From positions 62,001 to 126,000 of IMG/VR virus record IMGVR_UViG_3300025117_000028: DNA of 64,000 bases. One strand, written 5' to 3'. Position numbers and translations under genes: made by a program. Shown here piece after piece: positions 9,452 through 18,177 of the stretch (position 1 is its first letter; every line of letters begins with the position of its first letter). The notes beneath the pieces were generated by a model that did not search any database, had not been told where the DNA came from, and saw only the letters and a program-made list of their open reading frames with translations. The DNA is from a virus.

Positions 9452-12070
9452 ATGCGTATAAATAATTTAGATGAATTAATCCAAAATTTAAAACTGCGTT
9501 TAAAAGAATATTTACAAATGCACGACATAGATACGTCGCGGCATTTTTTTTGTATAAACCCTGAGCATGAAGAAACTGTTCCTTCTTGTAGTATAGTTCC
9601 ATCTAACCCATTGATAGGACATTGCTTTTCCTGTTTAAATAGTTTTGATATATTTCGTGCTGCACATTGGTTAGAAGATTTGCCAGAAGAAGGGGATGAT
9701 TTTGTTAAAATAACTGTCCCTACTTTAGCTGCAAAGTTTGGTTTATCAGTTGAATATACTGAAGCAACCGACGAAGAAAAATATCGGATCAAAACTTATG
9801 CGGCATATAAAGCTGCTGCAGAATATATCGCTTCTAATATTACTCCTTTGGCCATGGCTGAAATTGAACGTAGAGGTTGGCCTTTAGATTTAGTTAAAGA
9901 AGAATATATTGGTTCTGTCCCAGACTATAGAAGTTTTAGACAGCATCTTAAAAGTTTAGATTTTGAGGCGCGCTTTTTAGACGATATAGACTTAGATAGA
10001 CAAGATATCTTCAATGAAAATAATTTACTTTTTACTGTTTCTGACGAGTATGGTAAACCAGTTGGGTTTGCTGCTCGTAATCTTATGTATGAACAAGAAA
10101 GCAAAGACTTTGAAAATAATAGAAGAGGCGAAGCACCTAAAAAATATATTAATTCTAAAACCGGAACTGGTCCTAAGTGCAATATATATCAAAAGTCAAA
10201 ACGACTTTATATGTTACATAGAGCAAAAAAATGGCAACCACCTCTCTATATAGTAGAAGGATATAGTGATGCTATTACTTTAGTTGCTCATGGAATAAAT
10301 AATGTAGCCGCTTGTGGTGGGACTGCTTTTACAGATGACCACATAGATCTACTCAACCAATTAAAGATACGCGAAATTTGTCTTATGCTTGATGGAGATG
10401 AACCTGGACAAAAGCGTATGGAAAAAATCATTCAAGAAAAATTTTCTCAATATAGAAATTTTGAGATTGGAATTATTACAATTCCAGATAAGAAAGATCC
10501 CGATGATTATATCAGAGAATTTGGGCCAGAAGAATTTTTAAAGTTACCAGTATTTACTCCATTTGAATGGAAACTTCGTAGGTATGAAGACCGCGAAGAT
10601 CCTAATAAGATTGTCGTCGAAATGATTCCTTTGATTATTACAGAGTCTTCTCATATTAAAAGAGAAGACATGATACGTGACTTAGCTACTCATACTGGAT
10701 ATTCCCAAGAAGCTATCTTAGCAGAAGTTTCAAGAATGGAAGATAGTAGTGAAGAAGTTAAAATCAATGAATTTAAAAATGTCGGAACTTGGATTTCGTC
10801 AGAAATAAAAAGAAATCCAGGGCAAATTGAACTCATTCTTTCTCAAGGTATAGAACGAGTTGGTAGTTTAACCGAGAATTTTAAAACCACAGATCTTTTT
10901 GACGTGTGTTTAAAGACAGTTCAAGACAATAAACTAGAAGAAGAAGTAAGGCCAGCACAAGTTAAAGCCTTGAATCTTGGTCCTAACTTTACTGAACTAT
11001 CTCGTTGTATAGAAGGAAACTGGTCCGATTCAGTTGCTTTCTTTATTGGAGGCGGAGCTAATGCAGGTAAATCTTTATGGCTTTCTCAGTTAGCTTACAA
11101 TATTGCTAAACACACTGAAGATGTAATTGTATTTGTACAAACACTAGACGACAATAAGTCTCAATGGGAAAGTAAAGTATTAGCTTGTATAGCCCAAAAT
11201 CATATAGATAGAGATACACCCGCATACATTTCTATTAATAAGTTAAGAAATCCTAGTTATTATACGCAACCCGAATTACTAGAGAGAGAAGGAAATGACC
11301 AGCTATTAGCTATCAGAGATAAAGCATACAATGAATATATGGAGTTAATTAGAGGTCGTAAATTACTTGTGGTTGATGCCACCGGAAATGAAGCTGGATT
11401 AGGTAAATGTCCAGATTTTAAAACTGCCATTACTTTCTTAACTATGCTTCGCAAGAAAAATCCTACTAAAAAGATAGTATGGGTGTTAGATAACTTCCAT
11501 GATTTATTAGACGGAGACGCAGAAGATGAACCCGTCCGAGTCAAAAAATTAGCCAAACAATATCGAACTTTAGTCAAACGGCTAAAGCTTATTGCTTTCG
11601 CAAGCGTAGAATATACCAAACTTGATCCTAAAGAAAGACCAAATAATCGTAAGATCGCATGGAGTGTCTCATTGGAATATGCAGCTAGTATGATTATCCA
11701 TATCTATAACAAATTGAATGGATTCATACAATGTGGAGAAGGTGATCTATGTGATGCATACCACGAAGGGAAACCTTGGATGAGATCTCTAATGAACAAT
11801 ATAGAGAAAATGCCTATTGTAGAATTGATTATTGGTAAAAATAAAATTACCAGTGTCAAAAATGAAGTATTCTATATGAAGATGTACCCTGATTTAGGAC
11901 GACTTGAAGGTATTACAAGTGAAGAATATAAACAGATTATTACCGAACATCAAGGTGAGATAGTACAAGACCTTAACGATGATAAGACAATGCAAGCTAA
12001 ATATCTATGGAATACTGAAGGTCTATTAAGTGAACATAAGAAGAAGTGGGCTAAAGAGATTGTTCAATGA
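9452..12070 (+). CDS. primase-helicase (CHC2 zinc finger, TOPRIM, DnaB/gp4-type helicase)
   Basis: 872 aa. The zinc finger has Cys34, His39, Cys58 and Cys61. TOPRIM shows VEGYSDAI near residue 265 and MLDGDEPGQ near 313. The helicase domain has Walker A GGGANAGKS near 533-541 and a Walker-B-like WVLDNFHD near 680. The arrangement matches T7 gp4-like bifunctional replication proteins that prime and unwind DNA at the fork. Its end overlaps the next gene by 4 bases (ATGA). Confidence 0.85.
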   Translation: MRINNLDELIQNLKLRLKEYLQMHDIDTSRHFFCINPEHEETVPSCSIVPSNPLIGHCFSCLNSFDIFRAAHWLEDLPEEGDDFVKITVPTLAAKFGLSVEYTEATDEEKYRIKTYAAYKAAAEYIASNITPLAMAEIERRGWPLDLVKEEYIGSVPDYRSFRQHLKSLDFEARFLDDIDLDRQDIFNENNLLFTVSDEYGKPVGFAARNLMYEQESKDFENNRRGEAPKKYINSKTGTGPKCNIYQKSKRLYMLHRAKKWQPPLYIVEGYSDAITLVAHGINNVAACGGTAFTDDHIDLLNQLKIREICLMLDGDEPGQKRMEKIIQEKFSQYRNFEIGIITIPDKKDPDDYIREFGPEEFLKLPVFTPFEWKLRRYEDREDPNKIVVEMIPLIITESSHIKREDMIRDLATHTGYSQEAILAEVSRMEDSSEEVKINEFKNVGTWISSEIKRNPGQIELILSQGIERVGSLTENFKTTDLFDVCLKTVQDNKLEEEVRPAQVKALNLGPNFTELSRCIEGNWSDSVAFFIGGGANAGKSLWLSQLAYNIAKHTEDVIVFVQTLDDNKSQWESKVLACIAQNHIDRDTPAYISINKLRNPSYYTQPELLEREGNDQLLAIRDKAYNEYMELIRGRKLLVVDATGNEAGLGKCPDFKTAITFLTMLRKKNPTKKIVWVLDNFHDLLDGDAEDEPVRVKKLAKQYRTLVKRLKLIAFASVEYTKLDPKERPNNRKIAWSVSLEYAASMIIHIYNKLNGFIQCGEGDLCDAYHEGKPWMRSLMNNIEKMPIVELIIGKNKITSVKNEVFYMKMYPDLGRLEGITSEEYKQIITEHQGEIVQDLNDDKTMQAKYLWNTEGLLSEHKKKWAKEIVQ

Positions 12071-12735
12071 CCTACGAAGATATTTATAGTTTTTTATATT
12101 GTCCTTATACTTTAAATTTTGGAAAAGTTAAACGTCAAGTAGACGTAACAATTCTAGAAGATATGGCCGTAAGGACTTTTAGACAAGAAAAAGAACAAAA
12201 AACTTGTCTAACTCAAAATGAATTCACAAAATTATTCAATAAATATTTTTGGAGTAACAAGGAATTAAACGAAACGTCAATGACATTATCTAATCAATGG
12301 TATTCTATAGTTTTACAATGGTTTAAATGGTATAAAAATTATGAAGGTGAATTACTTAATATATACGTTCCATTTTTATTAGATACTGTATTAGCTGATT
12401 ATTTTATTGCGCCTTTAGTTTTTTTTGATAAAACATTAATTGTACATACATTTAATCAAAAATTAGATTCATTAGCTTTATTTAACAAAGATTTATATTA
12501 CCGTACTTTAGGGTTAGCAATTTATCAACAATTTAAAGTTTACGCACATATAACAAATTGGTATGTTACTCCAAGAAATATAGTACGTAATTTTACGTTA
12601 GAGACTAACGATGCTTTTTTACATAGAACAGAAGAATTACTAGTTGAAATAATCAATCGTATACGAAATAAAACACGTTACCCGGTATTAGAAAGATGCA
12701 AGGATTGCTTGCACAAAGATATTTGTTTTTTGTGA
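12067..12735 (+). CDS. Cys-cluster protein resembling a reduced Cas4/PD-(D/E)XK protein
   Basis: 222 aa. Cys12 in FLYCPYTL and the C-terminal CKDCLHKDIC set reproduce the one-plus-three cysteine layout of Cas4/AddB Fe-S nucleases. The middle lacks a clear D...EXK core, so it may be structural or inactive. Coupled to the primase-helicase by ATGA. Family assignment is by pattern only. Confidence 0.45.
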   Translation: MTYEDIYSFLYCPYTLNFGKVKRQVDVTILEDMAVRTFRQEKEQKTCLTQNEFTKLFNKYFWSNKELNETSMTLSNQWYSIVLQWFKWYKNYEGELLNIYVPFLLDTVLADYFIAPLVFFDKTLIVHTFNQKLDSLALFNKDLYYRTLGLAIYQQFKVYAHITNWYVTPRNIVRNFTLETNDAFLHRTEELLVEIINRIRNKTRYPVLERCKDCLHKDICFL

Positions 12736-12741
12736 GGAATT

Positions 12742-12933
12742 ATGGATAAAACAATTATTATATATGAAGACAAAGAAATAGGAGAAACTATTAAGGAAGA
12801 AAAGAAAAAGAAGAGCAATAGAGATCCTATTTTTCTTGTTTGTCCCTACTGTGATACCGATATTGAAGTAGGAAACGATCGAGGCAGGATTCTTTGCTCA
12901 TCTTGTGGAGGACTAGCTGGATACGTAAAATGA
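12742..12933 (+). CDS. zinc-ribbon protein, 63 aa
   Basis: CPYC near residue 35 and CSSC near 53 form a classic four-Cys zinc ribbon. The N-terminus is very acidic and basic (EDKEIGETIKEEKKKK). The function may be nucleic-acid or protein binding in the replication block. The end overlaps the next start (ATGA). Confidence 0.6.
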   Translation: MDKTIIIYEDKEIGETIKEEKKKKSNRDPIFLVCPYCDTDIEVGNDRGRILCSSCGGLAGYVK

Positions 12934-13316
12934 GCGTTTTAAATGATCTAGTTGGAAAAGCTATTAAAGAATCTGCTTACTTTAAGTTTCATAAAATTAA
13001 AGCTGAATATCCTTTAAATAGTATTAATCCCGATTGGAAATCTAAGAAAGAAAAAGTTGACTGGGCCATTCTATCTTGGGGAATAGCAATTGAAGTAGAT
13101 GGAGAACATCATTCTAAACCTACAAGATATGGAGGTATATCAGAAGGAGAAGCCGAAGATAAATTTGTTTCTCAAGTACGAAGAGATGACTATAAAAACT
13201 TTTATTGTCATGAAGCAGGTTGGCAACTTATAAGAATAAGTTATTTAGAACGATTAAAAACCGAAGACGAAATTATAGACTTTATCTTAGATGAGGTAGT
13301 AAATGGGGCAGGTTAA
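12930..13316 (+). CDS. VSR/DUF559-like PD-(D/E)XK endonuclease
   Basis: 128 aa from the ATG that overlaps the previous TGA; an upstream ATG at 12894 would put the start inside the zinc-ribbon gene. VDWAIL (Asp), IAIEVDGEHH (Glu plus His) and GWQLIRI follow the very-short-patch-repair fold. It may nick or cut DNA in repair or host-DNA degradation. Substrate unknown. Confidence 0.55.
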   Translation: MSVLNDLVGKAIKESAYFKFHKIKAEYPLNSINPDWKSKKEKVDWAILSWGIAIEVDGEHHSKPTRYGGISEGEAEDKFVSQVRRDDYKNFYCHEAGWQLIRISYLERLKTEDEIIDFILDEVVNGAG

Positions 13317-13905
13317 AACTGATAAATGGATCCTACCCGAAGGAGAGACTTGGCCAAATAAAACAGCCCCAATCAAACACATTGTTTTACATTGTACTGA
13401 TGTACAACCAGGAATCAATCAAAAAGAATGGGATGTTATAGCCAATATAAACAAAAATTACAGACGACCAAATAATCACATAAGTACAAAACCACTACCA
13501 TCAATACCATATCATTACGCAATAGGTGAATCTCAAGTATGGTGGCTCTTGGATGAGAAAAAACTAACATGGCACGCTAAAGGGATTAATATGTCTTCAA
13601 TAGGATTAGCTATGTTATATAGAGCTACAAATAGTAGATATTCGCCTCCTTACACTATGATGCTACGAGTAATAGATTTAATTGCTGAATTATTATTTAA
13701 ATTTAAACTAAACTTAGATAGCACAAAACTTAGTCCAAACACATCGGTTATGGGTCATAGAGAAGTTGGAAAATACTTAGATATGACAACTGAGAAGGGT
13801 CCAACGGTGTTGAAAGAATGTCCAGGAAATCTTATAGACCTGGATTTACTACGGTATGAAGTTATGTTACGATATGAAATTTTATTTGGAGGAAAAAATG
13901 GATAA
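13303..13905 (+). CDS. N-acetylmuramoyl-L-alanine amidase (endolysin)
   Basis: 200 aa. The amidase_2/T7-lysozyme fold is shown by IVLHCTD near residue 27 (first zinc His), IPYHYAIG near 70, TWHAKG and SIGLAM near 90-105, then GHREVG near 151 and ECPG near 173 (zinc ligands). It would cut the bond between MurNAc and the peptide stem at lysis. No signal peptide, so release would depend on a holin. It overlaps the preceding nuclease by 14 bases. Confidence 0.8.
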   Translation: MGQVKTDKWILPEGETWPNKTAPIKHIVLHCTDVQPGINQKEWDVIANINKNYRRPNNHISTKPLPSIPYHYAIGESQVWWLLDEKKLTWHAKGINMSSIGLAMLYRATNSRYSPPYTMMLRVIDLIAELLFKFKLNLDSTKLSPNTSVMGHREVGKYLDMTTEKGPTVLKECPGNLIDLDLLRYEVMLRYEILFGGKNG

Positions 13906-14050
13906 TTTATATATTAGCGAAGACGATCTTAAAAATGCAGTAACTAATTCAAACGCTTCACAGGTTTTCGTGGAAACTCTCTACGACGAAGATGAGGATA
14001 TGTTAGAATATATATTAGAGGCCGATAATTCTATCTTCTTTAATTGCTAA
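13898..14050 (+). CDS. small acidic protein, 50 aa
   Basis: The start is set by a strong GGAGG 7 bases before this ATG; a longer in-frame start at 13856 lies inside the amidase. Very acidic, with many Asp and Glu, it could be a small inhibitor or DNA mimic. That is speculation; no family recognised. Confidence 0.55.
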   Translation: MDNLYISEDDLKNAVTNSNASQVFVETLYDEDEDMLEYILEADNSIFFNC

Positions 14051-14051
14051 A

Positions 14052-14375
14052 ATGCATAGGTCAACTTGGAAAGCAATGGAAAGGAGAATAGCTCGGTTTT
14101 TTGGTGGGGAACGTAATATAGGATCGGGGTCATTGAACAGACCGGATAGATCATCGTCAGATAGCACACATCCTACTCTCTATATAGAGTGTAAGAGTCG
14201 TAAGAGTTTTTCCCTACTTACGCTTTGGCGCGACACACTTATAAAAGCTAATAAAGAAAAGAAAATTCCTTTGGTTGCCATTCACGAGCTTGGCAAACAG
14301 GGCGATTTTTTGCTTCTTAAAAAGGAGGATCTGCAAGCCATAGCAGCTCTTGTTTCGGAAGGTAAATTTGATTAA
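14052..14375 (+). CDS. small PD-(D/E)XK resolvase-like nuclease
   Basis: 107 aa. The core is ERRIARFFGGERN, GSGSLNRPD (Asp), then LYIECKSRK (Glu-x-Lys). Length and motifs resemble small Holliday-junction-resolvase-type nucleases in phages. It could resolve branched replication intermediates before packaging. Confidence 0.6.
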   Translation: MHRSTWKAMERRIARFFGGERNIGSGSLNRPDRSSSDSTHPTLYIECKSRKSFSLLTLWRDTLIKANKEKKIPLVAIHELGKQGDFLLLKKEDLQAIAALVSEGKFD

Positions 14376-14406
14376 CCACTGCCCGTAAATTGAGTAGGAG
14401 AAAAAC

Positions 14407-15708
14407 ATGAATATCTGTATTGTTGACACAAATGTCCTTCTTGCCGATCCTTATATTGTAAATAAATTAGATGATGATCTCATTGTCGTTCCTCTTGCTG
14501 TCATAATGGAAATAGACAAGAAGAAAAAAGAACAATCAGATATTGGAATTTCCGCTCGCGAAACTTCTCGGGTTTTAAATAAATTAATAAGTGCGCCTGA
14601 AGTTCTTAATGCCAAAGGCAAAAAAATCGAATTTAAAGACGCGCAGACTCTTTATCCTTGCGAATTAAATAGCAGACTTAATCCACTTTTTGCCGACGAT
14701 GCCATTGTCATGATTGCAGCAGATTATGCAACGAATAATTTAAAAGACACAGTTGTTGTCTTCTCTGAAGATATTGCAGTAAGACTTAGAGCCAGAGCTT
14801 ATGGAGTTAAGTTTAGAAGTCTAGATAAGTTTTCTATAAAGACTGAAGGTCTATATTCCGGCTGGAGAACTGTAACTGTTAAAACAGAAATCATTGACAG
14901 ACTTTATGATAAAAGGATTGTAAAGGTAAAAGAAAAAGTTTTCTTCCCTAATGAGTGTGTTTTATTAAAATCTGAAGATGATAAAAGTCAAGCCTTAGCT
15001 CGTTTTGTTGAGAGTCGGGGAGGGTTAGTTCCTGTTACGACAAAGAATAAAAAAGCCTATGGTCTTGTATCTAAAAATCTAGAGCAGAGTTTTGCTTTAG
15101 ATCTTTTATTTGACCCAGCAATTAAATTAGTAACTTTAACCGGAGAGAGTGGTACGGGTAAAACAATTCTTGCCTGTGCTGCTGCTCTTCAGCAAACACT
15201 CGAAGATCATGAATATAGAAAGGTTTTAATTAGCCGTCCTATATTCCCATTAGGAAAAGACATCGGTTTCCTCCCTGGTCCGGCTTCTGAAAAATTAGAC
15301 CCTTGGATGCAACCAATTTATGATAATATTGAACTACTTAACTCGTTTAATCAACCAAAGAAAAATCACAAAGGTCAATCTAAAGAGAGAATAGTAGAAG
15401 AGTTAATAGAGGTCGAACCTATTACATATATTAGAGGACGTTCTATTCCACAACAATTTTTTATTATAGATGAAGCACAAAATACAACACGACACGAAAT
15501 AAAAACAATTATCACTCGTGTAGGAGAAGGAACTAAAATAGTCCTCACTGGAGATATTAAACAAATAGATAACCCTCATGTAGATATGTTCTCTAATGGA
15601 CTGTCTTATGTGGCAGAGAAATTTAAGGGATATGCTATTGCTGGTCATCTTGCTTTAACAAAAGGAGAGAGATCAGATTTGGCGACTTTAGCTTCTAAAA
15701 TTTTATGA
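14407..15708 (+). CDS. PIN-PhoH ATPase (PhoH2-like)
   Basis: 433 aa. The N-terminal PIN RNase domain has VDTNVLL with Asp7 and acidic residues near 37 and 98. The C-terminal PhoH ATPase has Walker A GESGTGKT at about 244-251 and IIDEAQN near 355. PIN-PhoH fusions act as sequence-selective RNases/RNA helicases in bacteria, and PhoH is frequent in phages. A GTAGGAG lies upstream of the ATG. A role in mRNA turnover during infection is inferred. Confidence 0.85.
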   Translation: MNICIVDTNVLLADPYIVNKLDDDLIVVPLAVIMEIDKKKKEQSDIGISARETSRVLNKLISAPEVLNAKGKKIEFKDAQTLYPCELNSRLNPLFADDAIVMIAADYATNNLKDTVVVFSEDIAVRLRARAYGVKFRSLDKFSIKTEGLYSGWRTVTVKTEIIDRLYDKRIVKVKEKVFFPNECVLLKSEDDKSQALARFVESRGGLVPVTTKNKKAYGLVSKNLEQSFALDLLFDPAIKLVTLTGESGTGKTILACAAALQQTLEDHEYRKVLISRPIFPLGKDIGFLPGPASEKLDPWMQPIYDNIELLNSFNQPKKNHKGQSKERIVEELIEVEPITYIRGRSIPQQFFIIDEAQNTTRHEIKTIITRVGEGTKIVLTGDIKQIDNPHVDMFSNGLSYVAEKFKGYAIAGHLALTKGERSDLATLASKIL

Positions 15709-15714
15709 GGTATA

Positions 15715-15807
15715 ATGAAAACAGTTACAAAAGAACAGTTTGTACAATTTTTGAATGAACTTTTAGCGCTAGACAAAGAAGCAATACAGAAATTATTTTT
15801 TTTATAG
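15715..15807 (+). CDS. short ORF, 30 aa
   Basis: Opens with ATG seven bases after the phoH stop, with TGAGGTATA upstream, and stops at TAG 15805-15807. Encodes a mostly helical peptide (MKTVTKEQFVQFLNELLAL). Small leader or accessory peptide; existence moderately supported by spacing and Shine-Dalgarno. Confidence 0.35.
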   Translation: MKTVTKEQFVQFLNELLALDKEAIQKLFFL

Positions 15808-15826
15808 GGTACCATGCAATAAATCC

Positions 15827-16051
15827 ATGGCTGGTCATCCAACAGTACAGTGTAGAAAGATGAGCGACGAGACCTATTCAATGGGTCTTCTAGGATTATT
15901 GAATGGATTATTTGATGGTCCTGATGAGCATCCTCATTGGGGAGCTTTTTATAGGAACGTAAATGTGGATGATAATGGTGACGAGATTGAACTTATTAGT
16001 TTTGGCGTTATAACTAATGAACTAATAAAAAGCTGGAAAGAACAAGAATAA
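15827..16051 (+). CDS. hypothetical protein, up to 74 aa
   Basis: Acidic, Gly-rich small protein. The first ATG lacks a Shine-Dalgarno; the second Met (15860) follows GAAAG and may be the real start. No family recognised. Confidence 0.45.
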   Translation: MAGHPTVQCRKMSDETYSMGLLGLLNGLFDGPDEHPHWGAFYRNVNVDDNGDEIELISFGVITNELIKSWKEQE

Positions 16052-16064
16052 ATAAGGAGTTTTT

Positions 16065-16133
16065 TATGGCAGATAAGAAAAAGAAGTGTGGGAAGAAGAA
16101 GAAGGATTGTCAAGATTGCGATTGCGATTCTTG
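16065..16133 (+). CDS. tiny Lys/Cys-rich peptide, 22 aa
   Basis: Strong AAGGAG upstream of the ATG. The peptide is a lysine-rich first half followed by alternating Cys and Asp (DCQDCDCDS). It is the last plus-strand gene, and its end overlaps the convergent minus gene by 24 bases. It could bind metal or nucleic acid; function unknown. Confidence 0.45.
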
Positions 16134-16361
16134 AGGAGTTTCTAGCACTCTAAAAAAATAATATTCTCTCATCTCATTTTTTCTCCATTTAATGCCTGGT
16201 ATGCTATCAAGCATTTTATCTATATCCAAAGAACAAAGACAACATCCAAAATCTGAGATTTTATCATAAGCTTCGTCTTTAATTACTTGACCGCCTAAAT
16301 GTTTGACGATCATTATAAAGTCTTCTACTCTATCTATTTCGAATTTGGCTTTAGAGCACAT
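16110..16361 (-). CDS. hypothetical protein, 83 aa
   Basis: AGAGGA precedes the ATG. Contains a CCLC pair near residue 40 and a basic middle (KWRKNEMRE). First gene met on the minus side of the convergent junction. No family recognised. Confidence 0.5.
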   Translation of the reverse strand: MCSKAKFEIDRVEDFIMIVKHLGGQVIKDEAYDKISDFGCCLCSLDIDKMLDSIPGIKWRKNEMREYYFFRVLETPQESQSQS

Positions 16362-16393
16362 ACGTCCTCTCTATTTGTTTTGTCTTTTTATTA

Positions 16394-16624
16394 TTAAACT
16401 TTTAAATGAAATATTTCTTCTAATAACTCTTTCGTAAGATGGTTGTATGGCTGTATTGATATTGTGTCATGTACCACGTCAAGCCAATACCATATACATG
16501 TCTCTTCTCCTGGGTTTTCCCGTTGTTTCCTCCGTATATCTTCGCCATGAATTTCAAGATAGTTGTTTACTATGTTATCGATTCCCTGGCGTATTGTGTC
16601 CATTACTTCTTTTGTTAATGGCAA
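16394..16624 (-). CDS. hypothetical protein, 69-76 aa
   Basis: The frame opens at a TTG; an ATG at 16603 follows AAAAGAAG and is the likelier start. Charged and helical, with one Trp-rich stretch (CIWYWLD). No family recognised. Bases 16625-16750 beside it show no convincing gene. Confidence 0.45.
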   Translation of the reverse strand: MPLTKEVMDTIRQGIDNIVNNYLEIHGEDIRRKQRENPGEETCIWYWLDVVHDTISIQPYNHLTKELLEEIFHLKV

Positions 16625-16750
16625 TCCTACAAAGCTATTTAGGAAATTTCTAAGAGTGGCAGAGGAGTTAGATACAAGTTTGAGATAGAATTGATTCAGA
16701 GTATTTCATGCTTCTTCATTTTTATCGGTTCTCCTGATTTCGTTTTTACC

Positions 16751-17188
16751 TCACGGTGTTGGTCTTTTAGCGTTGCACCGATAGCATAATGGACGTCTAC
16801 CGTCGTCCTGGTACACGATGTTGCCAATTTCTGGAGCAAACCCACAGACATTACAGCATTCCCTTTCCTCTTCCTCGTCTTCTACTGTAGCCTTCCATTT
16901 CATATCTGCTTCTTGCGACGCCCTAAGAGCACTTTTACAAGCATAAGAGATTGATTCCTGGTTTCGTTTTAACCTGGCAATTTCTATCTCAGCAGTATTT
17001 AAATTTGCCGCAATAATACGTATAGTTGCTTCGAGATAATCAATTAAACTACAAGGATCAGCATCAAGAGACTGAAGTTTTTCGCCCCTAAGTTGGTCTT
17101 GCTTCCCCTCTGTGTCGTAAATAATAGCATAAATGTAAGAATCGTATTCTTGTTCCTCTTCTTTTTCTTCGGTGGTCTCAATAATCAT
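16751..17188 (-). CDS. zinc-finger protein, 145 aa
   Basis: Acidic N-terminus (TEEKEEEQE), a long helical middle, and a C-terminal CNVCGF ... CYRCNAKR pair that makes a four-Cys zinc site. The ATG overlaps the previous stop. Probably nucleic-acid or protein binding; no named family. Confidence 0.5.
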   Translation of the reverse strand: MIIETTEEKEEEQEYDSYIYAIIYDTEGKQDQLRGEKLQSLDADPCSLIDYLEATIRIIAANLNTAEIEIARLKRNQESISYACKSALRASQEADMKWKATVEDEEEERECCNVCGFAPEIGNIVYQDDGRRPLCYRCNAKRPTP

Positions 17189-17409
17189 TCATCACCTGTC
17201 GTTTTGTCTTTAAAAAACTTACATGTCAAATATAAGACTCCTAGAGTGTCTCTTGATACTGCATAGTCATCTAGGTCAACTATTTCCTTACAGTTGTCCC
17301 AAGGACCCTTTGTGCAAAATTGGCAACAATAAAGTATGTGTTCAATATCTGCGAATTTATCTCTCTCTGGTAATCCTTCTGTCCACGCATATCCTGGTTG
17401 GTGACTCAT
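17185..17409 (-). CDS. hypothetical protein, 74 aa
   Basis: Contains CCQFC near residue 29 and two more cysteines, so a possible metal site. Good GGGAGGAAA before the ATG. Overlaps both neighbours by 4 bases. Confidence 0.5.
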   Translation of the reverse strand: MSHQPGYAWTEGLPERDKFADIEHILYCCQFCTKGPWDNCKEIVDLDDYAVSRDTLGVLYLTCKFFKDKTTGDE

Positions 17410-17522
17410 GATTTCCTCCCGTACTTTTCTCGGTCTAACTCATCAACAGCACTCCTTTTCAGATATTCACCCTCAGCAAGGGCAAGCAGTAACTTTTCCC
17501 GAGCGATTTCCTTTTGCTTCAT
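17406..17522 (-). CDS. short ORF, 38 aa
   Basis: Fills the space between two tightly packed genes. It ends in TGA overlapping the next ATG. Highly charged and helical (KQKEIAREKLLLALAEGEY). The Shine-Dalgarno is weak, so the start is uncertain, but the ATGA junction supports translation. Confidence 0.4.
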   Translation of the reverse strand: MKQKEIAREKLLLALAEGEYLKRSAVDELDREKYGRKS

Positions 17523-17579
17523 GTCACTGGCCGCAGACTCCTCGCTGGTAAACGATCTCGTTTCGATCTCGTGTAGAGT

Positions 17580-17882
17580 TCAAGACGAAATTCCTGCCGG
17601 GTGAATGAGTATTTTCCTCCCACACTCACATTGCACTGCAACATCCTGCTGAAAATTCAATTTTTCATTTCTCATCATTGAGAAAAACACTTTGTCCTTC
17701 GTTGCTTCGAATGCTGCTCTCGCACAGCATGGATGCTCCTCTATAAAATATGAGTCGCTGATCGGAGGGAAAACAGCGGTAATCGCCTCAGTTGGTATAT
17801 TCATACCTCCCTCAAATAAAACTTCCGCATTTAGGGTCGAAGTACCTTGGTGCCCTGGTTTAGGAATTGTATTAGTGGCCAT
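17580..17882 (-). CDS. hypothetical protein, 100 aa
   Basis: Contains HPCC in the middle and CECG near the C-terminus, a possible zinc pair. Codons are visibly richer in G and C than in the 19-31 kb genes. No family recognised. ATG overlaps the upstream gene. Confidence 0.45.
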   Translation of the reverse strand: MATNTIPKPGHQGTSTLNAEVLFEGGMNIPTEAITAVFPPISDSYFIEEHPCCARAAFEATKDKVFFSMMRNEKLNFQQDVAVQCECGRKILIHPAGISS

Positions 17883-18177
17883 ACTTTTTAGTTAAAAATG
17901 CTGTGGCTTCTTTTATGCAGTCTTCCCATTGTTGGTCTTTATCTAAGATTGCTTTCCATCCAGTTGAGCCTGTAATATCTCGTAACTTAGACTTTGATAA
18001 AAGAACCTGAATCTGCTTGAAAACAATTCCTTCTGTAGTATTTTCATCCCAATCTTTATTCGCACTTGCTATATGTTTTTGCATAATATCAAGAGAGACT
18101 TTTCTTAATTCTATTTCAAGTAAAGCAATAGCTAAAATATCAATTATTTCTTGTTTGCTGATGTCGTCTGGAAACAT
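17872..18177 (-). CDS. hypothetical protein, 101 aa
   Basis: Helical and charged, with no cysteine. It overlaps the upstream gene by 34 bases, a larger overlap than elsewhere. No family recognised. Confidence 0.45.
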   Translation of the reverse strand: MFPDDISKQEIIDILAIALLEIELRKVSLDIMQKHIASANKDWDENTTEGIVFKQIQVLLSKSKLRDITGSTGWKAILDKDQQWEDCIKEATAFLTKKYGH

